From: UBA8919 sp041658185
GTDB taxonomy: Bacteria; Elusimicrobiota; UBA8919
DNA length: 64,000 bases
Direction: 5' to 3'
Assembly: GCA_041658185.1 (NCBI GenBank)
Contig: JBBAAR010000001.1
Coordinates: forward strand, 124,001-188,000
Part shown: piece by piece, positions 23,131 to 33,900 of the stretch
Layout: each line of letters starts with the position of its first letter
How positions within the stretch are numbered: the stretch's first letter is position 1
Position numbers and translations under genes: made by a program
The notes under the pieces: generated by a model
The model's database searches: none
Seen by the model: only the letters and a program-made list of their open reading frames with translations
Told to the model about the DNA's origin: nothing

Positions 23131-25455
23131 TTACATTTTTCTTCCCACCACAATTCTTTTTGAGGATGTTTTTGCGGCGCCGGTTGTTTTATCCAAGGAC
23201 TCAATGTTGACTATGTAGATACCGGTTCTGACTATGTTGCCGTCATCGTCTTTGCCGTCCCAAGTGACGGTAGCGGCTGCGCCGCCGCCGTCGGAATGGT
23301 CAAGAAGTATCCTAACCTGATGCCCGGAAACATCAAAAACCCTCATCGTTATTTGGCTGTTCGCGGGGACAAGATATGCTATTTTTGCCTGACTGTAAGT
23401 TCCGTCTTTATAAGGTGAAAACGGCGACTGGAAGACCTCCATCGTCTTTGTCGTAGTAATCAGCGTTCCGCCGTAATCGCCGTAGCCGGGAGTTGTTGAA
23501 CTTTCCGACCAGTCGGCTTTTGTATCTGTGTCCATCGGTGCGAGTGTGGCTGTGGTAGCAAGACGGTACATTGATTTTGAAGTTGAACCGCTCCACGCAA
23601 AAGAACCGGCGATATATCCTGCCTCATCCGTTGCCTCCGGCGACCACTTGCCCGCCGTAAAAGCGGCATCATATGCCGCCGTAGCTCCGGTATAACTCGT
23701 ATCGCTGTTGGCAAAACTCATAAAATCAACAATCGTATCATCGGCATTTTTTAGCGAGATGTTGTTGTCCGTTCCGGTTAAACCCGGGGACGTCTCGTCC
23801 GAGAATAAATCAATATAGCCGCTGGCGTTTTCGTCGGCAGCCGTTTCGTCGCGGGTCTCACCTCTGATACCTGTCGCGCTATTTCCCTTGGATGCCCATA
23901 GAACTATAAACTTATCTTTTGCGATAGTTCCCATATCGCCGGGGAATGTCTTAATTAAAGTCGTGCCCTCGTATATTTTTACGCTGCTGACATCAGCAGA
24001 GGCGGCAGTAACAAAAATCTCAATAAAATCACCGCCTGAAATTCCGGGCGCAACTTCAGTAATTTTTCCGGTTATAGAACCTGTTCCGCCGGAGGCGGTA
24101 GCGCTGGAAACAAGCCTTCCCAGATTTCTGTCAGCATACCCCAACCAGTCGGATTTTGCATTTGTTGTATCAACCGGAACGCCGTACTCGCTGGTTCTGC
24201 GATTAAGCGTTATTTTGGTGTCCATTAAACCCGCGGTATTGTCCACGGAATTTACCTCGTGTTCCGACACTGAAGTAGCCGCAGGCACCCACTGATTTAA
24301 AACGACCGCCGCATCATACTCTACGTCATAATCAAACTGACCGTCAACTTTGGCAAAAGGGACAAAATCAATCATTGTGCCGGCGGCATTTTTGAGAGTT
24401 AATGTATTCTCGGTAGCGACAATTGTTATGGCGGAAAAAAAGTCCCATTGCCTGTTTCCAAATGCGTTGATGATTGGAACAGCAGCGTTTGTGCCTGACT
24501 TAAAATGTGCAATTATGTAATCCCCGGAACTTACTGCCACTGACGGAAAAGTGAAAGTCCCTGAATTTGAAACCGCAATCGCGCAACCGCCGATATTTGC
24601 GGTTGATTCAATAACATAAAGTTCCACCGCATCATAGTCACCGCTACTTGACTGGCCCGCATCTATTTCGGTTATAACCGCTTTTATTGAACCGGTACCG
24701 CCGCCGGCGCCGCCGGTATTTACGGCTCCGGGAGAAGTTGACGGTTGAATAGACCAGTCGGATTTTGCCGTTCCGGTATCGTCAGTATCCGTTGAACTTG
24801 AGTCCCTACCAAATGATTTTCCGACAGCGATACTGCCTGAAGCTACACAATCCGCTTGGCCGCTTCCCGTCCATTGAAATTCGGCGACGGCATTATTTAA
24901 CGCTGTGTTGTTGGCGGTTGTCCAAGTCGCATCCTGGTTGGCAAAAGCCATTGCATCTATCGCATCCGGCGTATTGGCGGCATTTCTTAATGTTAAAACA
25001 GCATCCGTATTAACCAAACTGGGATCTGCCGTATAAAAATCCCAGACATTGTTTGCACCTTTGCCGGAAATGTCATCTTCGCTATTGCTGGTGCCTTTGA
25101 CGCCAAAATGAAGAAGGATATAATCGCCGACACCCGCCGTAGTAAATAAATTAGGAAATGTTTTATTGGCAACGGTTGCCCCCGTACCAGCTACCACCCA
25201 GGTACTTCCCTGAATTATAGCGGAACCTTCCTGCAACACAAGATTTGAATAATTGCCTGCAACGGCGACATAAAACTCTATCCATTCGGCGCCGGCTGCT
25301 TCGGCCGGTGCGACCTCGTTTATCATTATCGGTGATGCGGAAAAAACGAATCCGCAAATGCCGAGAAATAAGGATAAAGTTAAGATAAAAAATCTCTGCC
25401 CGCCAGAGGCGGATTTCGCCCCACAGGGACTTCCGTTGGTCGCTTTTTTCAGCAT
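23131..25455 (-). CDS. Secreted protein with three lamin-tail-like domains and a FlgD-Ig tail
   Basis: The 774-residue protein has a signal peptide (to about 41), then three modules starting near residues 46, 262 and 464 that resemble lamin-tail (LTD) domains (MINEVAP..EWIEFYV, VITEIDAG..DAVELYV, KITEVAPG..DFIEIFV). Each ends with a WDFYTAD..LTLRNAA-like section. The last 95 residues form a FlgD-like Ig module with WDGKDDDGNIVRTGIYI. Such proteins are usually surface-exposed adhesins or matrix proteins; no enzyme site is visible. A promoter with SD GGAGGG lies directly upstream. The n-region (ATNGSPCGAKSASGG) is encoded by a CCGCC/GGCGG palindrome-containing repeat. Confidence 0.75.
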   Translation of the reverse strand: MLKKATNGSPCGAKSASGGQRFFILTLSLFLGICGFVFSASPIMINEVAPAEAAGAEWIEFYVAVAGNYSNLVLQEGSAIIQGSTWVVAGTGATVANKTFPNLFTTAGVGDYILLHFGVKGTSNSEDDISGKGANNVWDFYTADPSLVNTDAVLTLRNAANTPDAIDAMAFANQDATWTTANNTALNNAVAEFQWTGSGQADCVASGSIAVGKSFGRDSSSTDTDDTGTAKSDWSIQPSTSPGAVNTGGAGGGTGSIKAVITEIDAGQSSSGDYDAVELYVIESTANIGGCAIAVSNSGTFTFPSVAVSSGDYIIAHFKSGTNAAVPIINAFGNRQWDFFSAITIVATENTLTLKNAAGTMIDFVPFAKVDGQFDYDVEYDAAVVLNQWVPAATSVSEHEVNSVDNTAGLMDTKITLNRRTSEYGVPVDTTNAKSDWLGYADRNLGRLVSSATASGGTGSITGKITEVAPGISGGDFIEIFVTAASADVSSVKIYEGTTLIKTFPGDMGTIAKDKFIVLWASKGNSATGIRGETRDETAADENASGYIDLFSDETSPGLTGTDNNISLKNADDTIVDFMSFANSDTSYTGATAAYDAAFTAGKWSPEATDEAGYIAGSFAWSGSTSKSMYRLATTATLAPMDTDTKADWSESSTTPGYGDYGGTLITTTKTMEVFQSPFSPYKDGTYSQAKIAYLVPANSQITMRVFDVSGHQVRILLDHSDGGGAAATVTWDGKDDDGNIVRTGIYIVNIESLDKTTGAAKTSSKRIVVGRKM

Positions 25456-25473
25456 TTCACCCTCCGAAAACTC

Positions 25474-25502
25474 TATATATTAAAAAGCAAGTTAAAAGTC
25501 AA
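25474..25502 (-). promoter_or_regulatory. Sigma70-type promoter for the LTD protein gene
   Basis: On the minus strand TTGACT (25497-25502) and TATATA (25474-25479) are 17 bases apart; SD GGAGGG follows before the ATG at 25455. The box sequence overlaps a micro-repeat, which lowers certainty. Confidence 0.5.
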
Positions 25503-25568
25503 AAATCAAAAGCAAAAAACAGTGCATATTTTTCACCTTCAATTTTTAACCTTTAACTTTGAACCTTC
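25481..25568. repeat. Inverted micro-repeat upstream of the LTD protein gene
   Basis: On the gene strand AAGGTTCAAAGTTAAAGG units precede CTTTTGATTTTTGACTTTTA; the arms are partly complementary, purine-rich first. The spacer holds no gene. Confidence 0.5.
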
Positions 25569-25572
25569 TATT

Positions 25573-26190
25573 CTATTCTTCTTCCGATGACTCGCTTGCG
25601 GATGTTTTGTATTTATCCATAAGCGCTTTTTCCACGGCGTCTTTCAGTTTTTTATTTGTGATTAAAATCTGTTTTACCCATTTGCCGCCGCCTTCGGGTT
25701 TTCTTGAAGGCCACGAAATCCAGGGACCTTTTCCGCTTTCCATCAATTTGCATTCAATCCGGACGGCATTATTGAAATCAACCGCAGCAAAAACTTTTAA
25801 CGCTGATGCACGGGTAAATCTTGAATATTTTGATATTTTGTATGAAATTTGTTTTGACGCTTTTGCCGACGGTTTTCCTGATTCAACCGCCTTTTCTATC
25901 TCGTCCTTCGCCTGTTTCGTAAGCGTCTCAAACTGCGGATATTCTTTGCCTGCTTTTGAAACATATGTCGGATATTTAAGAGAGATGCGACCGCCGACCT
26001 TAATCACCTGAATCTCTTTTACCTTGATGCAGTCGTTGAGAACAATCGTTGCCATTTCCTTTACCGCACCGCCGTCCTCTACCGGCGCCTTTTCAACGCT
26101 GGTTACATAAATTTCGTCAGCCGCAAAAACCGGAACTGCAAACGAAACCGCTAAAAGACAACCCAACAATAAACCAAAAACTTTACGCAT
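25573..26190 (-). CDS. Exported tandem SpoVG-like protein
   Basis: The 205-residue protein has a classic signal peptide (1-24, cleavage after VFA) and SD GGGGAGG. Two SpoVG-like halves follow. Residues 26-105 contain IYVTSVEKAP, ATIVLNDCIKVKEIQVI and YPTYVSKAGKEYPQ. Residues 115-194 contain FAAVDFNNAVRIECKLMESG, the hallmark PSRKPEGGGKW (161-171) and AVEKALMDKY. SpoVG is a small nucleic-acid-binding regulator that normally acts in the cytosol as single-domain subunits that dimerise, so an exported covalent tandem is unusual. Here it lies beside HhH barrels, nucleases and ComEC. A periplasmic DNA- or RNA-binding role is inference; loss of nucleic-acid binding is possible. Confidence 0.7.
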   Translation of the reverse strand: MRKVFGLLLGCLLAVSFAVPVFAADEIYVTSVEKAPVEDGGAVKEMATIVLNDCIKVKEIQVIKVGGRISLKYPTYVSKAGKEYPQFETLTKQAKDEIEKAVESGKPSAKASKQISYKISKYSRFTRASALKVFAAVDFNNAVRIECKLMESGKGPWISWPSRKPEGGGKWVKQILITNKKLKDAVEKALMDKYKTSASESSEEE

Positions 26191-26202
26191 TTTTGCCTCC
26201 CC

Positions 26203-26295
26203 TTAACACCAGCGAATTAGAGAATTAGAGAATTAGAGAATTAGTCAAGCAATATCTAATTCTCTGTCGTTTAAACTAATTCTCTTTCGTATAAA
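26203..26295. repeat. AGAGAATT-type inverted micro-repeat, intergenic
   Basis: Four GAATTAGA units (plus strand) face CTAATTCTCTGTCG and AACTAATTCTC copies. The border near the downstream gene is again CTGGTGTTAA on the gene strand. Confidence 0.75.
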
Positions 26296-27846
26296 CTATT
26301 TTACAACCAACTTCCCTTTTATCTGATTCAATCTTGCAGCAGTAATTCCCTGTACTTCCAATAAATCCTCAACCTTCTCAAATCTTCGGTTTTTTCTGTA
26401 ATTGACAATGCTCCTCGCCTGAATCCAGCTGAACCCTGCATCGTGAAGAACATCAACATTCGCAGTATTTATGTCCGTTAGGGACGAGCGGAGAGCAGGG
26501 AGCGGAGTTTCTGTCTTCTGTCCTCTATCCTCTATCCTCTGTCCTTTCATTTTCTGTTTCGCCTGTTCAATCTTATTTTTTGATTCTTTATGGTTCGGGT
26601 CAATTTTCAAAACCTCTTCCCATCCGGCAATCGCAAGTTCGTATTCGCCATTCTGGTAGTGTTTGAACGCGGCATCGTAACGCTGTTTTTTAAACTCCGA
26701 TTTTTCCTGCTCGGTTAATTCTTTCGGTTTTTTCTCTTCCGTAACCGCCGGGGGCTTACTTGTAACTGCCGGCGGACGAACGGGAGAAGGCATCGCCGGA
26801 ATAATCATCCCCTCATCTTTTGCCTTTTGCTCTTTCCTCTCTAACTTCTTTTTATCTTTTTTCGGCATTGAATACCTGAATGTCAGAGACAGCCGGTGGC
26901 TTCCTGATGTATCCGCCAATTGCAGCGGGAGCAAAAACGCATAGTCAAGTTGCAACCCGGACTCTTTGAACATTTTATTATACGAAAAACCAAGCGAGAG
27001 TTCCCTGTCGTTTCCGCCGAAACGGGCAGCCCAGGTATTGTAATTAAACCATGTCTCAACACCGCCGGAAATTTTCATATCGGCATCGTTATCGGCAGGT
27101 TTTCTGTAAGAGACATCAACCGTAGGGGTGATATTTTCAAAAAACTTCCAGTCGCCGATGCGATAGGCAGTTCCGAATTTTACAATCATCGGGACTTTAT
27201 CCTCGGTTTTAAGTCCTACATCCGGTTGTAAAATATTTAACGCCGAAAGTCCGAATGAAAAATCGGACGGTTTCAATAAAAATCCTATGTCCGGAGTAAA
27301 TCCGCCCGCGGATGTTTTGTCAAACACCGGGTCGGCGATATTTTTTGTTCTGTCATCAAGCGTATAAGAATGCGTAAGATATTTCAAGTTAAGACCGGCC
27401 ATAAACGGAAATCTTATGCCGAGAGAGGAAGCAATATCGCATGAATAACTTGCCGAAATCGTGTTCTCCCTGTAAAATCCCCATAGTGCAAAATCGGTTA
27501 TTGTAAATCCAAAAGCCCCTATTTCCGTCGGATAAACTCCGGCTGCAAACATCTGGGAGAGATTTACATCATCAATTCCCATAAAAAGTTTGTTGTACAT
27601 AAATGTCGTTTCCAGCATTTCAAGTTGAGCAATTCCCGCGGGATTCCAAAGCGTTGCCGCCGGCTCGTTGGCAATAGCGGTAAATGCGTTGCCCATTCCG
27701 CCCGCACGGGTCCCCCAGCCGGTATCCTGGAAAGCGGCAAAAGACAGTGAACAAAAGTGAACAAAAGTGAACAAAAGTGAACAAAAATAAATGCTTTTTT
27801 TCACTTTATTCCAATTATTTTTTCTCTGGTTTAATATTTTAATCAT
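26296..27846 (-). CDS. PorV/PorQ-type barrel with TPR and ComEA-like HhH domain
   Basis: A signal peptide (to about 36) is followed by a PorV/PorQ barrel (GWGTRAGGMGNAFTAIANEP...LWNPAGIAQL) to about 330, a Pro-rich linker, a TPR unit at about 388-430 (YQNGEYELAIAGWEEVLKID) and an HhH pair at 458-516 (DINTANVDVLHDAGF). Residues about 435-456 (RIEDRGQKTE...PLPALRSSL) are an in-frame inverted micro-repeat acting as linker. With the genes at 19005 and 21110 this makes three outer-membrane barrels with HhH modules. TPR and HhH could recruit a partner protein and DNA respectively. The ATG lies in the loop of another micro-repeat whose right arm encodes the signal peptide. Confidence 0.8.
   Translation of the reverse strand: MIKILNQRKNNWNKVKKSIYFCSLLFTFVHFCSLSFAAFQDTGWGTRAGGMGNAFTAIANEPAATLWNPAGIAQLEMLETTFMYNKLFMGIDDVNLSQMFAAGVYPTEIGAFGFTITDFALWGFYRENTISASYSCDIASSLGIRFPFMAGLNLKYLTHSYTLDDRTKNIADPVFDKTSAGGFTPDIGFLLKPSDFSFGLSALNILQPDVGLKTEDKVPMIVKFGTAYRIGDWKFFENITPTVDVSYRKPADNDADMKISGGVETWFNYNTWAARFGGNDRELSLGFSYNKMFKESGLQLDYAFLLPLQLADTSGSHRLSLTFRYSMPKKDKKKLERKEQKAKDEGMIIPAMPSPVRPPAVTSKPPAVTEEKKPKELTEQEKSEFKKQRYDAAFKHYQNGEYELAIAGWEEVLKIDPNHKESKNKIEQAKQKMKGQRIEDRGQKTETPLPALRSSLTDINTANVDVLHDAGFSWIQARSIVNYRKNRRFEKVEDLLEVQGITAARLNQIKGKLVVK
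26480..26547 (-). repeat. Inverted micro-repeat inserted in frame as a linker
   Basis: On the gene strand the purine arm AGAGGATAGAGGACAG and relatives encode QRIEDRGQKTE; the pyrimidine arm CTCCGCTCCCTGCTCTCCGC encodes TPLPALRSSL. The element separates the TPR and HhH parts of the 26296-27846 protein without breaking the frame. Confidence 0.75.
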
Positions 27847-27900
27847 TGTTTCTTAACTTCCTTTCACTTTCTTCCACTTTCCTTCACTTCCTTTCACTGT
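27747..27900 (-). repeat. GTGAACAAAA-type inverted micro-repeat around a start codon
   Basis: The purine arm (27850-27900, GTGAAAGGAAGTGAAGG units) precedes the ATG at 27846. The pyrimidine arm (27747-27788) is four TTTTGTTCAC units encoding YFCSLLFTFVHFCSLS, the signal-peptide core. Confidence 0.8.
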
Positions 27901-27904
27901 CCCA

Positions 27905-30900
27905 TCACTTAGCCAACACCACTGCGCCGGTGCGCTTTTCGCCGCTTACCGCTTCAACTTTATAAATATAAACGCCGGATTCCAGGACATTGCCGTCGTC
28001 GTCTTTACCGTCCCAGTCAAGATATGCCTGGTTATTTCCGTCAACAGTTCTAATCTTTTTACCGGTAACATCGTAAATTTCAATTTTAACTATATTGCTG
28101 TCGCATATAAAATGAGCTATATCGTTTTTACCGTCAACGGTAGCGGGAGTAACGAATTTCTCGGATGCCGTAGGTTTAACGGGTATTGCACCCTTCGGGA
28201 AAACCGCGAAAAGTGTGAAGTGGTCCACATAGCCGGAAACGGTATTTTTCACGGTATCAACAGTTCCGCCGATATAACGCCACTCCCAGTTATCCCAATA
28301 GTATATGCGTAAATTCGTCTCCAAAATGCCGGGACGGTCGTCAATTTCACCGTCGCTGTTCTGGTCAAGGTATCTTATCGTTAAAATTATCGGTTTTTTG
28401 AAATGTGTGTTGTCGGGTGTGAAATCAAAGCAAACAATGGGCGCAGTGCTGACCGATGCAATAGTGGAAGTGTTTTCATTTTTGAAAGCCGAGGGGGGAG
28501 GCGTTAAATCACCGGGGTAACCCTCCTGTAAAATCGCTATAGGAACATTTGTTGCAAGCGCACCGGCTGGAATTGTAACGGACGTTTCACCGTCCGTCTG
28601 GTCGCCGTCGGAAACCGTCAGAGTACCTCCGCCGGCTGTCAGTGTTATAACTGCCGTCTGAGTTTTTACATCAACCGTCGGGGCGGTCGCAGCAGTTTTT
28701 GTATCTCCGTTAATAACAATATACCCGTAGTTTGATGCGACATCCTTTGCCTCAATATAGTATTTGAAATCAACCAGAAACGCCGCACCAATAGGACCTA
28801 TTTTGAAAGTGTAAAGGTCGCCGATGTTGGTCGCCGTTGAGACCTCTATCCAACTGCCGCCGGTCAACTGGTAATAAAGTTTTGCGGATGTAACCGGTTG
28901 AATTGAACCGTTATTATCGGTATCAGTAATGGTAGCGACAAAAATCGCATAGCCGCCTAAAACATTAATTTCTGTTACCAGCGTGTGCGTAACGGTCGGC
29001 GGAACGGTATCGGGATTGGCAACTTTTTCGTTTGAATAAATTGACTCAACACCGTCGGTATCGCGAGTTGTGAGCACATAGTAATATGCTTTCTGAGTGC
29101 GGGGTGAAACAATCGGGTCGGTATAACTCGTTCCCGTAGAAGTTGAACCGGCAAGCGTGTAAGGGCCGCCGGAAACGATTGAATAATAAATTCTGTATGA
29201 CGAGAAATTGCTTGCCGTAAAGTCCGGCGAATGCGTCCAGACAAGATTGATATTACTTCCCGCATAATTCGCCGAAACAAGAACCGGCGGCGCAATAAAC
29301 GGTGCGGTTGAGACGGCAGAGGAATACCCGCTTTCAAGTGCGATTGAATAAAGTCCGTTCAACTGGTCCCCTTTATCAACCGCTACTATTCTGAAATAAT
29401 ATGTCACGCCGTTTGTTAAACTTGTTATGTGAAGCGGATTAGAAGAACTGTATAGTGCGGGATAATTTGTTGTAGAACATAACACAACATTACCGTCAAA
29501 TTTTGTAGCAAAAGTGAATGTCGCTCTGTAGACCCAGTATTTTTCTATATCATCATTGCCGGGTTTAAGTGTTGAATTTGTCCACCAGATATTAACGGCG
29601 GTATTTGATGAAACAACAGTCACTGCGGTCGGTTCATTCGGTGCCACATCATATGCGGCGGCATAAGAAAGCGTATTTACAAAAGTTCCCGTTGACCAAC
29701 CCGCCCAGTTGCTGGCAACTTCATCCCTGTATTTCAGCGCAAAATAATATGATGTTCCGGGGTTAAGCCCTGTTACAATAGTAGAATACGGCTCCCGGGT
29801 TACAGTATTTGTTGACACATCAGGACGTATTGTTGCATTACTAAAATCCGTGTCATTTCCTATCGGATTTGTAGAGTACGCCACCCGGTATTCGCCGCCG
29901 GAAACGTTGCCGACTGTTCCGTCGTCGCCGGGAGCCGTCCATCTCAAGTTGACCTCGCCGTCATTTGTTCCGGTTAAAGCAGTCAAGTCGGAAATGTTAT
30001 TCGGCGGTACGGTCTGGACATATGCATATGCGGAGGTGTTTTGTGTAAAAGGTGCATCGGCGGTTGACTTCCACACAGACCAGTTTGTAGAAATTTCATC
30101 CCGCGCCTTTATCGCAAAATGATAGAGCACATTGTTTCCTAAAAGCCCTGTTACTACTCTTGAACAAGCCGTTAAAGGCAATAGCGAAGAAGTTGATATC
30201 ACGATAGTATTTGCAGCAGACACTGAGCCATAATTTGAATTGCTTATAATATCTGTTGATGAATATTTTATTTCAAATGCCGCATTGTTAAGCGTCCCCA
30301 CAGTTCCGTCATCGCCGGGCGATGTCCACTGCAAAATTATCTGCCCGTCATCGCTCCCGGTTAAAGCGGTCAAATCGGAAATATTATCGGGCGTAACGTT
30401 CACAACGGTTGCATATGCGGAAGTGTTGACGGTTAAATCATTTGCTGATGAAGTCCACACGGACCAGTTTGTAGAAATTTCATCCCTCGTCTTTATCGCA
30501 AAATAATACAGAACGTTGTTACCTAATAAATTATATATGGTAGTTGTACAGGCAGTTAATGGCTGAAGTGAGGTCGTTGTAATCGTAACGGTATAACTCG
30601 GTGCCGGCGGAGAATCGTAATTGGAACTATTTATAATACCTGTTGAAGAGTATTTTATCTCAAAAACGCCGGTAAGATTGCCGACCGTCCCGTCATCGCC
30701 GGGCGATGTCCACTGCAAAATTATCTGCCCGTCATCGCTCCCGGTTAAAGCGGTTAAATCAGAAATCCCGGCAGGCGGAAGGGTATCAGGCGGTTGTTCC
30801 GGCGCCGAAGAAGAGTTTTTGGCAAATCTATAAGTTGAATGAAAAGTGTAATCTGCGTCGTTATTATCAGAATCATAGCCGCATCCGTTTGGCGAATTGG

Positions 30901-33900
30901 GTTTTCTTTCGTAGGATTTTCCGGATGCAAGCCCGCCGGATGAAACCAGGGTTCCTTCAATAGAGTTAACATTCCCGGCATTTTGGGCTATACCGTCAAT
31001 TTTTACACTGGCGGCATCAGTTATCATAACACCGTTTGACACCCCTATACTGGCAGAATATGTTGCATCGGGCGTGGCATTGCCCGCTGGCAGAATGCCT
31101 GCAACAAACAAGAAATACCCATATGCCGGAATAGTTGAGTTTGCCCCCCATGCTATCGTTTTACTTGACAGTACCCCTAAACTGGTTTCAGTTCTCAATT
31201 TCAATATCCCGCCGGCACTGGGAAGGTTCTTCAAATCAATGTCATTGTTTGTGGGATTGTACAATTCAACAAACTCATTGCCGGCGGCATCCGTACCCGC
31301 GGTTATCTGGCTTATCACTATGTGGTTCGCCCAGGTATTTGATGCCTGAGGCATCGTCATGGTACTTACCGGAGACGCATATGCCGTTTCTATCCGGTCG
31401 CCGTTGTACGCCCACACACTGAAATAGTAAGTTGTGTTAGCGGATAAATAATAGACAATAGTTGTTGTTGCAGTAAGTCCTGACGCAAAATTGACAGCGG
31501 TTGTGGACACATAAAAATCGGTGGCAGTTGCATATTTGACGCCGTATTTTGTCGCCGGGGACGGATTATCATTGGCGTTCCAAGTGAGATTTATAGAAGT
31601 TGAGTTATTTGTCGTCGCTGAAGGACTTGCCGGAGGTGCAGCGGCGGTATATGAAGTTATAGACACAGACCACACACTGCCGTTGGCGTTATTTGCTTCG
31701 GCAAATCTTGTATATTGCGTGTTAGTTGAAAGCCCGACCTCTGCCCAGTAGGTCGTGCCTGTAAATGCGGCATCTGCAAGATTCCCTGAAAGATGCATCG
31801 CAGTATCCGACCCGCTGGACAAATAAAGCCCCGTCTCATTAGTTGAATTATCGTCAAACTGCCAGTAGATTGCGGTTGTACCTCCGAGTAAAGAAGATAT
31901 TTTCAAATTAGAAGGCGCCGTCGGAGGTCCCACTTTCGTTGTTGTGCTTGACTGTATGTATGCCGTCATCGTGGAAACTTCGTTGTATGCCCACACGCGG
32001 AAATAATATGTTGTCTCGGCGGAAAGTCCGAATGCGGTAGTCGTGTTGCCGGTAAAATTATCCGCAAACACTATGAATGTGCTTATGGCAGGCCCGTCAA
32101 ATGTATCGGTGGTTGATTTGGCAACGCTGTATCTTGTCCAACTCGGATTGTCGTTGACATTCCACTGAAATGTTGCGCTTGAATAACCCACGCAAGTATT
32201 TGTAGGGAATACCAAGTTTGTGGGCGGTCGGGCAAGAGTGTATGCGGTCGCTGCATTTGATAACTGGCTTTCGCCTGTAGAATTTGTCGCAACGACAACC
32301 CTGCAATATGATGAGTTTGCAGATAAAATGTCTTCAATCCAAAATGCGCTGACCGACGGTAAAATTGACGAAACGGCAACGCCGTAAGGCGAAGTTGCAT
32401 ACCTCACCCGATAGCCTACTCCCCCGCCGGCATCCGTCCAACTCCACTTTATTGAGTATGTTGACTGTGCAATTCCCGTAAATCCGGTCGGTGCAGAAGG
32501 CGGCGCCAGCCACGGTATCGTGCTTACCTCAACCACCGAAAAACTTTCTTTCGGAACGCTGTAAAGCCCTTGCCCCTGGTCGCCTTTATCAAAAAGTGAA
32601 ATGTGATAATAATATGTTGTAAGATTTGTAAGCCCGATATCAACAAACGAGGTAGTCGGATAACCAAGCAGATAAGTGAATGTTGCGGCAACATGAACAT
32701 AACCGCTATCATTTCTTTCCGGCTCGGTAAATGAGGCACTGGACCGATAAACCCAGAATTTGTCGTAATCGTTGACGCCGGCTGGCACCGCGGGATATGT
32801 CCATGTAAGCGAAATGAATGTGTCCCCTCCGACGGCGGTTGATGTAACAACGGCATTCGGTAATAAATCCTGCGCGGCGGAGGTAGAGGCGGTATTTGTG
32901 TAAGTCCCGGTTGACCAACTCGCCCAGTTGTTTGATTCATCTCTATATTTCAATGCGAAATAATATGATGTTCCGGGATTAAGTCCGGTAACCGTTAACG
33001 AATACGGTTGACTGGGCACGGTCTCGGTCGGTTTCACAATTCTGTAATTTGCCGGTATATTTGAGAAATTGGTTTCGTTTCCGATGGCATTTGTTGAATA
33101 CCTCAAATCATACTGCCCGCCGGAAATGTTACTTGTCATACCGTCGTCGCCGGGCGCCGTCCAACTCAAAATTACATCCCCGTCGTTTATGCCGGTTAAA
33201 CCCGTCAAATCCGAAATCGCCGCCGGCGGAGTGGTATCTACAGCAGAAGTAAGATTCCCAATAGCCATATCAAACGACTGTCTTGTGGAAAGCGAGTTGG
33301 TTTCTACTGTGGTTACAGCACCCCACGAAGCGCCGCCCCACTTCTGCCATCTGACGGAACTATCGGCACCGTTTGCTATTAGATATATGTCGTCGCTTGT
33401 TGCAGAAACCTCTCTTACAAGACGATACCACTGCCCCTGCGCACCGGCTCCAAAGTCGGTAGCCTGTGCAACGTTGGAAAAAGTCAATCCTCCGGATGCT
33501 CTCGTTGCATATGAAGGCGGTGTAAAAGTGGAAGACGAAAATGCGATAAGACAATCTCCGCTCTGTCTTTCGTAATTTATATCAAATCTTTGTTGAGAAG
33601 AACCTGTTGTATTCCCGGAAATAAAGGCACCGTTTCCCCATGTTGTGCCATCCCAAATTGCAACAGCAAGTTGCGGTGTAGTACTGCCGGGTTTGAAATA
33701 GTTAAACGCAAGTTGTATTTCGTTAGCGTTTGGTTTTGTGACAAGCCGTACCCACTGTGACCTTGTTGAGTAAGTAACGCTATACCCTACACTCATAGGA
33801 GATGCCGCCCAATCGCCCGCGGCGGTCCACGTTGAATAACTCAAAGAAGTCGCGTTGTTCGTATCAACCCAAACAGCCATCGCTTTTCCGGAATTTTCCA

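Noticed and set aside
32083..32940. Arg/His-rich ORFs inside the giant FN3 gene
   Set aside because: They are frame-shifted readings of the low-complexity Thr/Ser-rich repeat protein and have no independent signals.
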